Positions 17,624 to 25,735 of a stretch of 47,492 nt of DNA are shown piece after piece. Source of the DNA: Lichenibacterium minor (lineage in GTDB: Bacteria; Pseudomonadota; Alphaproteobacteria; Rhizobiales; Beijerinckiaceae); contig NZ_QYBB01000033.1 of assembly GCF_004137685.1 (NCBI RefSeq), forward strand, positions 1 through 47,492, written 5' to 3'. Each line of letters opens with the position of its first letter. Position 1 is the first letter of the stretch. Made by a program: the position numbers and the translations under genes. The notes below the pieces were generated by a model that saw only the letters and a list, made by a program, of their open reading frames with translations, was not told the DNA's origin and did no database searches.

Positions 17624-18796
17624 ATGATCTCGCGCGCCGAACGCTCCGTCTTCGCCGACTGGTGGTGGACCGTCGATCGCTGGCTGCTGGCCGCCATCGG
17701 GCTGCTCGTCGTGCTCGGCATCGTGCTCACCATGGCGGGCAGCCCGCCGGTCGCCGAGCGCCTGGGCCTGTCGACCTTCTATTTCGTCCACCACCAGGTC
17801 ATGTTCCTGGTGCCGTCGGTCTGCCTCATGCTGGCGACGTCGTTCCTGGCGCCGCGCGACGTGCGGCGGGCGGGGCTCCTGGTCTTCGTCGGCGGCATGG
17901 CGCTGATCGGCGCCGCGCTCGTGTTCGGCCACGAGGTGAAGGGCGCCCGCCGGTGGATCTTCGGCATCCAGCCGTCCGAGTTCGTCAAGCCCGCCTTCGT
18001 GATCATCGCCGCCTGGGCCTTCTCGGAGGGCGCGCGGCGCCGCGACGTGCCGGGCAACCTGATCGCGCTTCTGCTGCTGCCCCTCACCATCGTGCCGCTG
18101 ATCCTGCAGCCCGACTTCGGCCAGACCATGCTGATCTCGCTCGTGTGGGCCGCCCTGTTCTTCATGGCGGGGCTGCACTGGTTCTGGGTCGGCGGCATCG
18201 GCGGCATGGGGGCGTTCAGCGTCGTCGTGGCCTACAAGTTCGTCCCCCACGTCCGAGACCGCATCACCCACTTCCTCGACCCCTCCAACGGTCCCGGCGC
18301 GTCCGACACCTTCCAGGTCGACACGGCGGTCGAAAGCTTCGTGTCGGGCGGGTGGCTCGGCAAGGGGCCCGGCGAGGGCACGGTGAAGCGCGTCCTGCCC
18401 GACGCCCACACGGACTTCATCTTCGCCGTCACGGGCGAAGAGTTCGGCCTGCTGTTCTGCATGTTCCTGGCCGGCATCTTCGCCTTCATCGTGCTGCGCG
18501 GCCTGCTCCTGTCGTCGCGCAACGACGATCCCTTCTGCCGCTTCGCCACGGCCGGCCTGGTGATCCTGTTCGGCATCCAGAGCTGCATCAACATGTCGGT
18601 GAATCTGCACCTCATGCCCGCCAAGGGCATGACGCTGCCCTTCATCTCCTACGGAGGCTCGTCGATGATCTCGCTGGCGCTCGCGATGGGGTTCCTCGTC
18701 GCCGTCACCCGCAAGCGCCCGCGCGCCGCCGTGATGGACCCGGTGCCCTACCGCCGGGGCGAAGCGCCCGACGGCGCGCTGGGGTCGGACGCTTGA
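17624..18796 (+). CDS. ftsW: Peptidoglycan glycosyltransferase FtsW
   Basis: SEDS-family polymerase that makes septal glycan strands with FtsI. 390 residues with about ten membrane helices. The start at ATG 17624 has AGGAG six bases upstream; the longer frame adds unrelated sequence. Typical SEDS features are GIQPSEFVKP, LQPDFGQTML and the C-terminal GMTLPFISYGGSS. The Asp of the catalytic loop lies in the region after FQVDTAVESF. Its stop overlaps the TTG of murG. Substrate is lipid II in the periplasmic leaflet. Confidence 0.97.
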   Translation: MISRAERSVFADWWWTVDRWLLAAIGLLVVLGIVLTMAGSPPVAERLGLSTFYFVHHQVMFLVPSVCLMLATSFLAPRDVRRAGLLVFVGGMALIGAALVFGHEVKGARRWIFGIQPSEFVKPAFVIIAAWAFSEGARRRDVPGNLIALLLLPLTIVPLILQPDFGQTMLISLVWAALFFMAGLHWFWVGGIGGMGAFSVVVAYKFVPHVRDRITHFLDPSNGPGASDTFQVDTAVESFVSGGWLGKGPGEGTVKRVLPDAHTDFIFAVTGEEFGLLFCMFLAGIFAFIVLRGLLLSSRNDDPFCRFATAGLVILFGIQSCINMSVNLHLMPAKGMTLPFISYGGSSMISLALAMGFLVAVTRKRPRAAVMDPVPYRRGEAPDGALGSDA

Positions 18797-19902
18797 GCGC
18801 GGTCGCCGCCCCGGTCCTCCTCGCCGCCGGGGGCACGGGCGGCCACCTGTTCCCCGCCGAAGCGCTCGCGCGGGCGCTGGCGGCCCGCGGCGTCGCCGTG
18901 GAGCTGATGACGGACGACCGCGCGCTGAAATACGGCGTCGACTTCCCGGCCCGCGCGCTGCACGCGGTGCCGTCCGCCACGCCGCGCAGCGGTTCGCCCG
19001 TCGCCAAGGCGGCGGCGGCCGGGCAGCTGTCGCGCGGGGTGCTGGCGGCCTGGCGCACCATTGGGCGCATCCGCCCGTCCGTGATCGTCGGTTTCGGCGG
19101 CTACCCCACCGTGCCTCCCATCGTGGCGGCGTCCATCCGCGCCGTGCCCATCGTGCTGCACGAGCAGAACGCCGTGATGGGCAAGGCCAACCGCTTCGTC
19201 GCCAACCGGGCGGCGCGCATCGCCACCGGCTTCCCCAAGCTCGGCAAGGTGCCCGATTCCATTGCGGCGAAGGCGAGCTTCACCGGCAACCCGGTGCGCC
19301 CGGCCGTCGTGGCGGCCTCTCGCCGCGCCATGCCGGACCTGGTTCCCGGCGGAACGGTGTCGCTGCTGGTGACGGGCGGATCCCAGGGCGCCCGCGTGAT
19401 GTCCGACATCGTACCGGCCGCGGTGGCGCTGCTCGACGCCGACGCGCGCGGGCGGCTCGGCATCGTCCAGCAGGCGCGCGGCGAGGACGAGGCGCGCGTG
19501 CGCAACGCCTACGCGGCGCTCGGCATGGAGGCGGAGGTGATGCCCTTCTTCGCCGACCTGCCGGACCGCATGGCGCAAGCCCACCTCGTGGTGGCGCGCG
19601 CGGGGGCGTCCACGGTGAGCGAGCTCGCCGTGATCGGCCGCGGCGCCATCCTGGTCCCGTTCCCCCACGCGCTCGACCAGGACCAGGCGGCGAACGCCGC
19701 CGTGCTGTCGGCGAGCGGGGCCGCCATCGTGCGTGATCAGTCCGTCTTCACGCCCGAATGGCTTGCGGAAGAGCTGCGGCGCGTGTTGAACGACCCCGCG
19801 GAACTGCTCGTGCGCGCCGACGCGGCGCGCCACGACGGCCGCCCGGACGCCGCCGAGCGCCTGGCCGACCTCGTCCTCGCCGTGGCGGAGGGCAAAGCCT
19901 AG
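18793..19902 (+). CDS. murG: UDP-GlcNAc:lipid I N-acetylglucosaminyltransferase MurG
   Basis: Membrane-associated GT28 enzyme converting lipid I to lipid II. 369 residues from a TTG that overlaps the ftsW stop (TTGA). The N-terminal glycine loop GGTGGH is at 13-18, with FGGYPTVP, LHEQNAVMGKAN, GGSQGA and RAGASTVSEL following, all diagnostic of MurG. The TTG start is chosen because the glycine loop must lie about 10-15 residues from the N-terminus and no nearer ATG or GTG exists. The frame extending back into ftsW is a shadow. Confidence 0.95.
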   Translation: MSAVAAPVLLAAGGTGGHLFPAEALARALAARGVAVELMTDDRALKYGVDFPARALHAVPSATPRSGSPVAKAAAAGQLSRGVLAAWRTIGRIRPSVIVGFGGYPTVPPIVAASIRAVPIVLHEQNAVMGKANRFVANRAARIATGFPKLGKVPDSIAAKASFTGNPVRPAVVAASRRAMPDLVPGGTVSLLVTGGSQGARVMSDIVPAAVALLDADARGRLGIVQQARGEDEARVRNAYAALGMEAEVMPFFADLPDRMAQAHLVVARAGASTVSELAVIGRGAILVPFPHALDQDQAANAAVLSASGAAIVRDQSVFTPEWLAEELRRVLNDPAELLVRADAARHDGRPDAAERLADLVLAVAEGKA

Positions 19903-19914
19903 GATCCCACACGC

Positions 19915-21324
19915 ATGAAGCTGCCGCGCGAGCTCGGGCCCATCCACTTCGTCGGCATCGGCGGCATCGGCATGTCGGGCATCGCCGAAGTGCTGAACAC
20001 GCTCGGCTACAAGGTCCAGGGCTCGGACGTCGCGGAAGGGCCCAACGTGGGGCGCCTGCGCGAGAAGGGGATCGAGGTGTCCATCGGCCAGCGCGCCGAG
20101 AACCTCGGCCAGGCCGAGGTCGTCGTCGTGTCGACCGCGATCCGCCGCGACAACCCCGAGCTCGCGGCGGCCCGCGAGCGGCGCATTCCCGTGGTCCGCC
20201 GCGCCGAAATGCTGGCCGAGCTCATGCGCCTGCGCCAATGCGTGGCGGTGGCGGGCACCCACGGCAAGACCACCACGACCTCGCTGGTGGCGACCCTGCT
20301 CGACGCGGGCGGCTTCGACCCGACGGTGATCAACGGCGGCATCATCAACGCCTACGGCACCAACGCCCGCCGCGGCGAAGGCGAGTGGATGGTGGTGGAA
20401 GCCGACGAAAGCGACGGCACCTTCCTGAAGCTGCCCGCCGACGTCGCGGTGGTGACCAACATCGACGCCGAGCACCTCGACCACTTCAAGACGTTCGACG
20501 CCATCAAGGAGGCCTTCCGCAGCCTCGTCGAGAACCTGCCGTTCTACGGCTTCGCGGTCATGTGCCTGGACCACCCTGTGGTCCAGGAACTGGTGGGTCG
20601 CATCGAGGACCGCCGCGTCGTCACCTACGGCGAGAACCCGCAGGCCGACGTGCGGCTGCTCGACATCGACCTCAAGGGCGGCGTGTCGCGGTTCAACGTG
20701 CTGGTGCGCGACCGCAAATCCGCCTCCGCCCGCTACATCGAGGACGTGGTGATGCCCATGCCGGGCCACCACAATGCGTTGAACGCCACGGCCGCCATCG
20801 CGGTGGCGATGGAGCTCGGCGTGCCGATCGACACGATCCGCGAAGCCCTGCGCGGCTTCGGCGGCGTGAAGCGCCGTTTCACCCGCGTCGGCGACTGGAA
20901 CGGCGCCGCCATCTTCGACGACTACGGCCACCACCCGGTCGAGATCGCCGCCGTGCTGCGCGCCGCCCGCGCGTCCACGCGGAGCCAGGTGATCGCCGTG
21001 GTGCAGCCGCACCGCTATTCCCGCCTGCAGTCGCTGTTCAACGACTTCGCCACCTGCTTCAACGACGCCGACACGGTGGTGATCGCCGACGTCTACGCGG
21101 CCGGCGAACAGCCCATCCCCGGCGTGGACCGCGACGGGCTCGCCGCGGCCGTGAAGGCCCACGGCCACCGCAACGTCGTCGCGCTGGAAGGGCCGGCCGC
21201 CCTGGCGGGCGTGGTCCGCACGCTCGCCAAGCCGGGCGACTACGTGGTCTGCCTCGGCGCGGGCAACATCACCCAATGGGCCTACGCATTGCCGGGCGAG
21301 CTGGCGGCGGGGGATGTCGCGTGA
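19915..21324 (+). CDS. murC: UDP-MurNAc:L-alanine ligase MurC
   Basis: First Mur ligase, attaching L-alanine to UDP-MurNAc. 469 residues, with an N-terminal GIGGIGMSG dinucleotide-type loop at 14-22 and the ATP loop GTHGKTTTT at 114-122. EADESDGTF and DDYGHHPVEI are family blocks. Twelve bases after murG; its TGA overlaps the murB GTG. Normal length and no anomaly. Confidence 0.97.
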   Translation: MKLPRELGPIHFVGIGGIGMSGIAEVLNTLGYKVQGSDVAEGPNVGRLREKGIEVSIGQRAENLGQAEVVVVSTAIRRDNPELAAARERRIPVVRRAEMLAELMRLRQCVAVAGTHGKTTTTSLVATLLDAGGFDPTVINGGIINAYGTNARRGEGEWMVVEADESDGTFLKLPADVAVVTNIDAEHLDHFKTFDAIKEAFRSLVENLPFYGFAVMCLDHPVVQELVGRIEDRRVVTYGENPQADVRLLDIDLKGGVSRFNVLVRDRKSASARYIEDVVMPMPGHHNALNATAAIAVAMELGVPIDTIREALRGFGGVKRRFTRVGDWNGAAIFDDYGHHPVEIAAVLRAARASTRSQVIAVVQPHRYSRLQSLFNDFATCFNDADTVVIADVYAAGEQPIPGVDRDGLAAAVKAHGHRNVVALEGPAALAGVVRTLAKPGDYVVCLGAGNITQWAYALPGELAAGDVA

Positions 21325-22238
21325 GTCTGTTCGACGACCTCCGCGCCGCCCTGCCCGACTTCCGCGGCCGCTTGACGGCGGGCGACAGCCTCGCCGCCAT
21401 GAGCTGGTTCCGCGTGGGCGGGCCCGCGGAGGTGCTGATGGTGCCGGCCGACGAGGCGGACCTCGCCGGCGCGCTGGCGCGCATCCCGGCCGAGGTGCCG
21501 GTGACGCCGTTGGGCCTCGGGTCCAACATCATCCTGCGCGACGGCGGCGTGCCGGGCGTGGTGCTCAAGCTCGGCCGCGGCTTCAACGCCGTGGCGGTCG
21601 AGACGGGCGGCGTGGTCCAGGCCGGCGCGGCGGTGCCCGACGTCAAGGTGGCGCGGGCGGCGGCCGATGCGGCCGTCGACGGCCTCGCCTTCTTCCGCGG
21701 CATCCCGGGCTCGATCGGGGGCGCGCTGCGGATGAACGCCGGCGCCCACGGCGGCGAAACCGCCGACGTGCTCGTCGAAGCCCGCGGCGTGGACCGCGAC
21801 GGCACGCCCGTTTCGTTCACCCGCGCCGAGATGGGCTTCAGCTACCGGCACTGTTCCGTGCCGCCGTCGGTCGTCTTCACCGGGGCGACGTTCCGCGGCC
21901 GGCCCGGCGACCCCGCCGCGATCCTGGCCGAGATGGACCGCATCACGGCGGCGCGGGAAGCGTCCCAGCCGATCCGCGAGAAGACCGGCGGATCGACCTT
22001 CAAGAACCCGCCCGGCGCCAAGGCTTGGCAGCTCATCGACGCGGCGGGCTGCCGCGGCCTGACGGTGGGGGACGCCCAGATGTCCGAGATGCACTGCAAC
22101 TTCCTCATCAACCGCGGCCGCGCGACCGCGGGCGACATCGAGGCGCTGGGCGAGGAGGTGCGCCGCCGCGTGCGCGATGCGAGCGGCGTGACGCTGGAAT
22201 GGGAGATCAAGCGGGTGGGCTCGCCCGCTCCCGCCTGA
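21321..22238 (+). CDS. murB: UDP-N-acetylenolpyruvoylglucosamine reductase MurB
   Basis: FAD- and NADPH-dependent enzyme that reduces the enolpyruvyl group to give UDP-MurNAc. 305 residues from a GTG overlapping the murC stop. The FAD-binding GLGSNIILRD (65-74) and PGSIGGALRMNAG (129-141) are present, and the proton-donor serine is in GGSTFKNP (S225). A 130-base gap to ddl follows, in which a single TTAA and no clear promoter were seen. Confidence 0.96.
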   Translation: MSLFDDLRAALPDFRGRLTAGDSLAAMSWFRVGGPAEVLMVPADEADLAGALARIPAEVPVTPLGLGSNIILRDGGVPGVVLKLGRGFNAVAVETGGVVQAGAAVPDVKVARAAADAAVDGLAFFRGIPGSIGGALRMNAGAHGGETADVLVEARGVDRDGTPVSFTRAEMGFSYRHCSVPPSVVFTGATFRGRPGDPAAILAEMDRITAAREASQPIREKTGGSTFKNPPGAKAWQLIDAAGCRGLTVGDAQMSEMHCNFLINRGRATAGDIEALGEEVRRRVRDASGVTLEWEIKRVGSPAPA

Positions 22239-22368
22239 GCGATCGCGCCTCCGCCACGGGCGGTTAAGCTCCGGGAAACCATGATCCGCCATGACTGTGG
22301 CGATCCCCGGGGTCGCGCGGCCCCGTTCGCCGGGCCGCGCCCGGAGACCCAGCCGGAGTCCGCCCCCG

Positions 22369-23292
22369 ATGACGCAACACGTCGCTGTCCTGATGGGCGG
22401 CTGGTCCGCCGAGCGCCAGGTATCGCTCCGGTCGGGCGAGGCCTGCGCCCGCGCGCTCGAAGGGGAAGGGTTCCGCGTGACCCGCATCGACGTCGACCGG
22501 ACGATCGGTGACGTGCTGGCGCGGCTTCGGCCGGACGTCGCCTTCAACGCCCTGCACGGGCGGGTGGGCGAGGACGGCACGATGCAGGGCATCCTCGAGG
22601 TGCTGCGCATCCCCTACACCCATTCGGGCGTCCTGGCCTCCGCCCTCGCCATGCAGAAGGACAAGGCCAAGCTCGTCATGGCGGCGGCGGGCATCCCCGT
22701 CGCGCAGGGCCTCGTCGTCGACCGGCGCGAAGCGGCGCAGCGACACGTCATGCAGCCCCCCTACGTGCTGAAGCCGGTCGCGGAAGGGTCTTCCGTCGGC
22801 GTCATCATCGTCAAGGAGGACCGCAGCCACCCGCCGCAGGAGATCGGCGGCGACGATTGGGCCCACGGCGACGCGCTGCTGGCCGAGAAGTTCGTCGCGG
22901 GGCGCGAACTCACCTGCGCGGTGATCGGCGGCCGGGCCACGGCGGTGATCGACATCCTGTCGAACGACCACGCGTTCTACGATTACGACTCCAAATACGC
23001 GCCGGGCGGCTCCACCCACGTGCTTCCGGCGGATTTGAAGGAAAATATTTACCACCATGTCCAAGAGTTGGCGGTGCGGGCCCATGCGGCGCTCGGCTGC
23101 CGCGGGGTGAGCCGTTCAGACTTCCGTTACGACGATCGGCCCGGTGGCACCGGCGACCTCGTCGTCCTGGAAGTGAACACCCAGCCCGGCATGACCGAAA
23201 CGTCGCTGGTCCCCGAGATGGCGGCCGACGCCGGGTACTCGTTTGGTGGGCTGGTACGATGGATGGTGGAGGACGCCTCCTGCGATCGATGA
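22369..23292 (+). CDS. ddl: D-alanine:D-alanine ligase
   Basis: ATP-grasp enzyme making the D-Ala-D-Ala dipeptide used by MurF. 307 residues when started at MTQHVAVLMGGWSAER; the frame could begin 26 codons earlier but that part is not homologous. GGWSAERQVS at 10-19, HGRVGEDG, the KPVAEGSSVG ATP-binding stretch and EVNTQPGMTETS near the end identify it. The ATGA at its end starts ftsQ. Confidence 0.96.
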   Translation: MTQHVAVLMGGWSAERQVSLRSGEACARALEGEGFRVTRIDVDRTIGDVLARLRPDVAFNALHGRVGEDGTMQGILEVLRIPYTHSGVLASALAMQKDKAKLVMAAAGIPVAQGLVVDRREAAQRHVMQPPYVLKPVAEGSSVGVIIVKEDRSHPPQEIGGDDWAHGDALLAEKFVAGRELTCAVIGGRATAVIDILSNDHAFYDYDSKYAPGGSTHVLPADLKENIYHHVQELAVRAHAALGCRGVSRSDFRYDDRPGGTGDLVVLEVNTQPGMTETSLVPEMAADAGYSFGGLVRWMVEDASCDR

Positions 23293-24230
23293 GCGAAGCC
23301 GGCTTCGGGCTCCCGGCGGGCGGGCGCGCCCGCATCGTCAGCCCCTTCGCGCTGCTGGCCGGCACGGCGCGGCCCGTGACGGCCCCCAGGATGCGCCGGC
23401 GCTCCAAGCGCGCCGCGGCGGAACCGCGCCACACGCCCATGCCGGGGTGGGGCACGGTGCTGGTCGTGGGGCTGATGGCGGCGACCGGCCTCTACGGCGC
23501 GGTGCGGGGCGGGCAATACGCCACCTACGTGGCGGACAACGGGCCGCCGTCCGAACTCGTCGCCAAGGCGCTGGGCTTCACCATCGACACGGTGACGATC
23601 TCGGGCCTGAAATCGCTCACGCCGGGCGAAATCCTGCGCGACGGCGGCGTCAGCGCCCGCAACTCGCTGGCCCTGCTCGACGCGGGCGCTCTGCGCGATC
23701 GGTTGAAGGCCGTGGCGCTGGTGCAGGACGTGTCGATCCGCAAGCTGTTCCCCAACGACCTGCACGTCGCCGTCACGGAGCGCGACGCCGCGGCGGTGTG
23801 GCAGAAGGACGGGCAGCTCAACCTGATCTCGGCGGACGGGACGCCCATCGACGCCGTGCGCGACGATCGCTTCAACGCCCTGCCCTTCGTGGTGGGCGAC
23901 GGCGCCAACATCCGCGTCGGCGACTTCCAGGCGCTGCTCGCCGCCGCCGGCGAGCTGCGCGCCAAGGTGCGCGCCGGCGTGCTGGTGGGCGGGCGCCGCT
24001 GGACGCTGCAGATGGATTCGGGGATCGAGGTCGAGCTCCCCGAGCTCGACGCCGTCGACACGCTGAAGCGCCTGGCCGAGATCGAGCGCCAGTCCAGGAT
24101 CCTCGAGAAGGACGTCGTGTCGATCGACCTCCGCATCCCGGGCCGCATCACGGCGCGGCTCACCGAAGACGCCGCGGCCGCCCGGGCCGCGATGCTGGCC
24201 AAGCGTCCCAAGCGGAAGTTGGACCTATGA
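23289..24230 (+). CDS. ftsQ: Cell division protein FtsQ
   Basis: Bitopic septal protein linking FtsZ-ring components to FtsL/FtsB through its periplasmic POTRA domain. 313 residues from ATG 23289 (overlaps ddl stop). A basic cytoplasmic tail of about 50 residues precedes one membrane helix at about 53-72; POTRA covers roughly 96-165 (VTISGLKSLTPGEI), and the beta domain follows. The NDLHVAVTERDAAAVW segment is typical. Overlaps ftsA by four bases. Confidence 0.95.
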   Translation: MSEAGFGLPAGGRARIVSPFALLAGTARPVTAPRMRRRSKRAAAEPRHTPMPGWGTVLVVGLMAATGLYGAVRGGQYATYVADNGPPSELVAKALGFTIDTVTISGLKSLTPGEILRDGGVSARNSLALLDAGALRDRLKAVALVQDVSIRKLFPNDLHVAVTERDAAAVWQKDGQLNLISADGTPIDAVRDDRFNALPFVVGDGANIRVGDFQALLAAAGELRAKVRAGVLVGGRRWTLQMDSGIEVELPELDAVDTLKRLAEIERQSRILEKDVVSIDLRIPGRITARLTEDAAAARAAMLAKRPKRKLDL

Positions 24231-25543
24231 GCAACCGCCTGATGCCCCGGCGCATGCGCCCCCTGTCGGCCCGCCGCAGCGCCATCCTGTGCGTGCTCGA
24301 CATCGGCACCTCCAAGATCGCCTGCCTCATCGCCAAGCTGAACCCGGCCGAAGCCTCCGACACCCTGCCGGGCCGCACCCACCGCTGCCGCATCCTCGGC
24401 ATCGGGCACCAGCGGTCCCGCGGCATCAAGGGCGGCGCCGTGGTCGACATGGAGGAGGCCGAGAACGCCATCCGGCTCGCCGTGGACGCGGCCGAGCGCA
24501 TGGCGGGGGTGGAGGTCGGCTCCGTCATCGTCAACATCACCGGCGGCCGGCTGTCGTCGCAGCACTACAACGCCAAGGTGGCGGTGGGCGGCAAGGCCGT
24601 GTCCGACTACGACGTCCACCGCGTGCTCGAGGCGTCCTGCGCCACCATGGCGCGGCAGGGCCGGGCCGTGCTGCATTCGTTGCCGACGGGCTTCTCGCTC
24701 GACCGCACGCGCCAGATCCGCGACCCCAAGGGGATGATCGGCGACGAGCTCGGCGCCGACATGCATGTGGTCGGCTGCGACGCCGCTGCGGCCCGCAACC
24801 TGATGCTGGTCATCGAGCGCTGCCACCTGCAGGTCGACGCCCTCGTGGCCACCCCCTACTCGGCCGGCCTGTCGGTTCTCGCCGACGACGAGGCCGAGCT
24901 CGACGTGGCGCTGATCGACATGGGCGGCGGCACCACCTCGGTCGGCGTCTTCGCGGGCGGCCACCTGGCCCACGTCGACGCGGTGGCGGTGGGCGGCAAC
25001 CACGTCACGACCGACATCGCGCGCGGCCTCACGACGCGGCTGAGCGACGCCGAGCGGCTGAAGACGCTGCACGGCACCTGTATCGCTTCGGCCTCCGACG
25101 AGCGGGAAACCATCGCGGTGCCGCAGGTGGGGGACGAGCACGACCAGCCGGCCCACCTGCCGAAATCGCACCTCGTCCGCATCATCAGGCCGCGCGTCGA
25201 GGAGATCCTGGAGCTGATCCGCGACCGCCTGAACGCCGCCGGCTTTCCGGCCCACGCGGGCCGGCGCATCGTGCTGACGGGCGGCGCCTGCCAGCTCACC
25301 GGCATGCCGGAAGCGGCGCGGCGCATCCTGTCGCCGCAGGTCCGCATCGGGCGCCCGCTGGGCATCCAGGGCCTGCCCGAATCGGCGAAGAGCCCCGCCT
25401 TCGCGGCGGGCGTCGGCCTGCTGATCTACCCGCAGGTGGCCTCGATCGAGCATTTCGAGCCGCGGCGCGACGTGCCGGTCCAGGCCACGGGCACGGACGG
25501 CTACATGACGCGCGTCAGCCGGTGGCTGAAGGACAGCTTCTGA
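24227..25543 (+). CDS. ftsA: Cell division protein FtsA
   Basis: Actin-like ATPase that tethers FtsZ to the inner membrane. 438 residues. The phosphate-1 motif is DIGTSK (25-30), the phosphate-2 motif region is DMGGGTTS, and the adenosine motif is LTGGACQLTGMPE. The last residues (YMTRVSRWLKDSF) form the amphipathic membrane-targeting helix. A basic N-terminal extension of about 20 residues (MSNRLMPRRMRPL) precedes the core. Start overlaps the ftsQ stop. Confidence 0.97.
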   Translation: MSNRLMPRRMRPLSARRSAILCVLDIGTSKIACLIAKLNPAEASDTLPGRTHRCRILGIGHQRSRGIKGGAVVDMEEAENAIRLAVDAAERMAGVEVGSVIVNITGGRLSSQHYNAKVAVGGKAVSDYDVHRVLEASCATMARQGRAVLHSLPTGFSLDRTRQIRDPKGMIGDELGADMHVVGCDAAAARNLMLVIERCHLQVDALVATPYSAGLSVLADDEAELDVALIDMGGGTTSVGVFAGGHLAHVDAVAVGGNHVTTDIARGLTTRLSDAERLKTLHGTCIASASDERETIAVPQVGDEHDQPAHLPKSHLVRIIRPRVEEILELIRDRLNAAGFPAHAGRRIVLTGGACQLTGMPEAARRILSPQVRIGRPLGIQGLPESAKSPAFAAGVGLLIYPQVASIEHFEPRRDVPVQATGTDGYMTRVSRWLKDSF

Positions 25544-25597
25544 CCCTGGCGAAGCGCGCCTGTCCCCGCCGGGCAGGAGCGCGACACAGGGGACCGG

Positions 25598-25617
25598 GTT
25601 AACGGCCAATCGTTAAC
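25598..25617. promoter_or_regulatory. Inverted repeat GTTAACG-N6-CGTTAAC upstream of ftsZ
   Basis: A perfect 7-base inverted repeat with a 6-base spacer, with a further TTAA at 25631, sits about 120 bases before ftsZ. TTAA(C) is the half-site of CtrA, which controls ftsZ in Caulobacter, but the half-site spacing (14) is not the canonical 11. The repeat is certain; binding by CtrA or another factor is a guess. Confidence 0.45.
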
Positions 25618-25735
25618 CGTAAGGGATTTGTTAAGGGTTCTCGCACAATCTCCGGACAGCGGCGGCGGCCCGAACCGGCGACGGGCGAGCGAAGGGCCGA
25701 TGCGAGCGGCCCCACGGGGACAGAGAGGCCACACG

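Noticed and set aside
22262..22272. CtrA box upstream of ddl
   Set aside because: A single TTAA without a partner.
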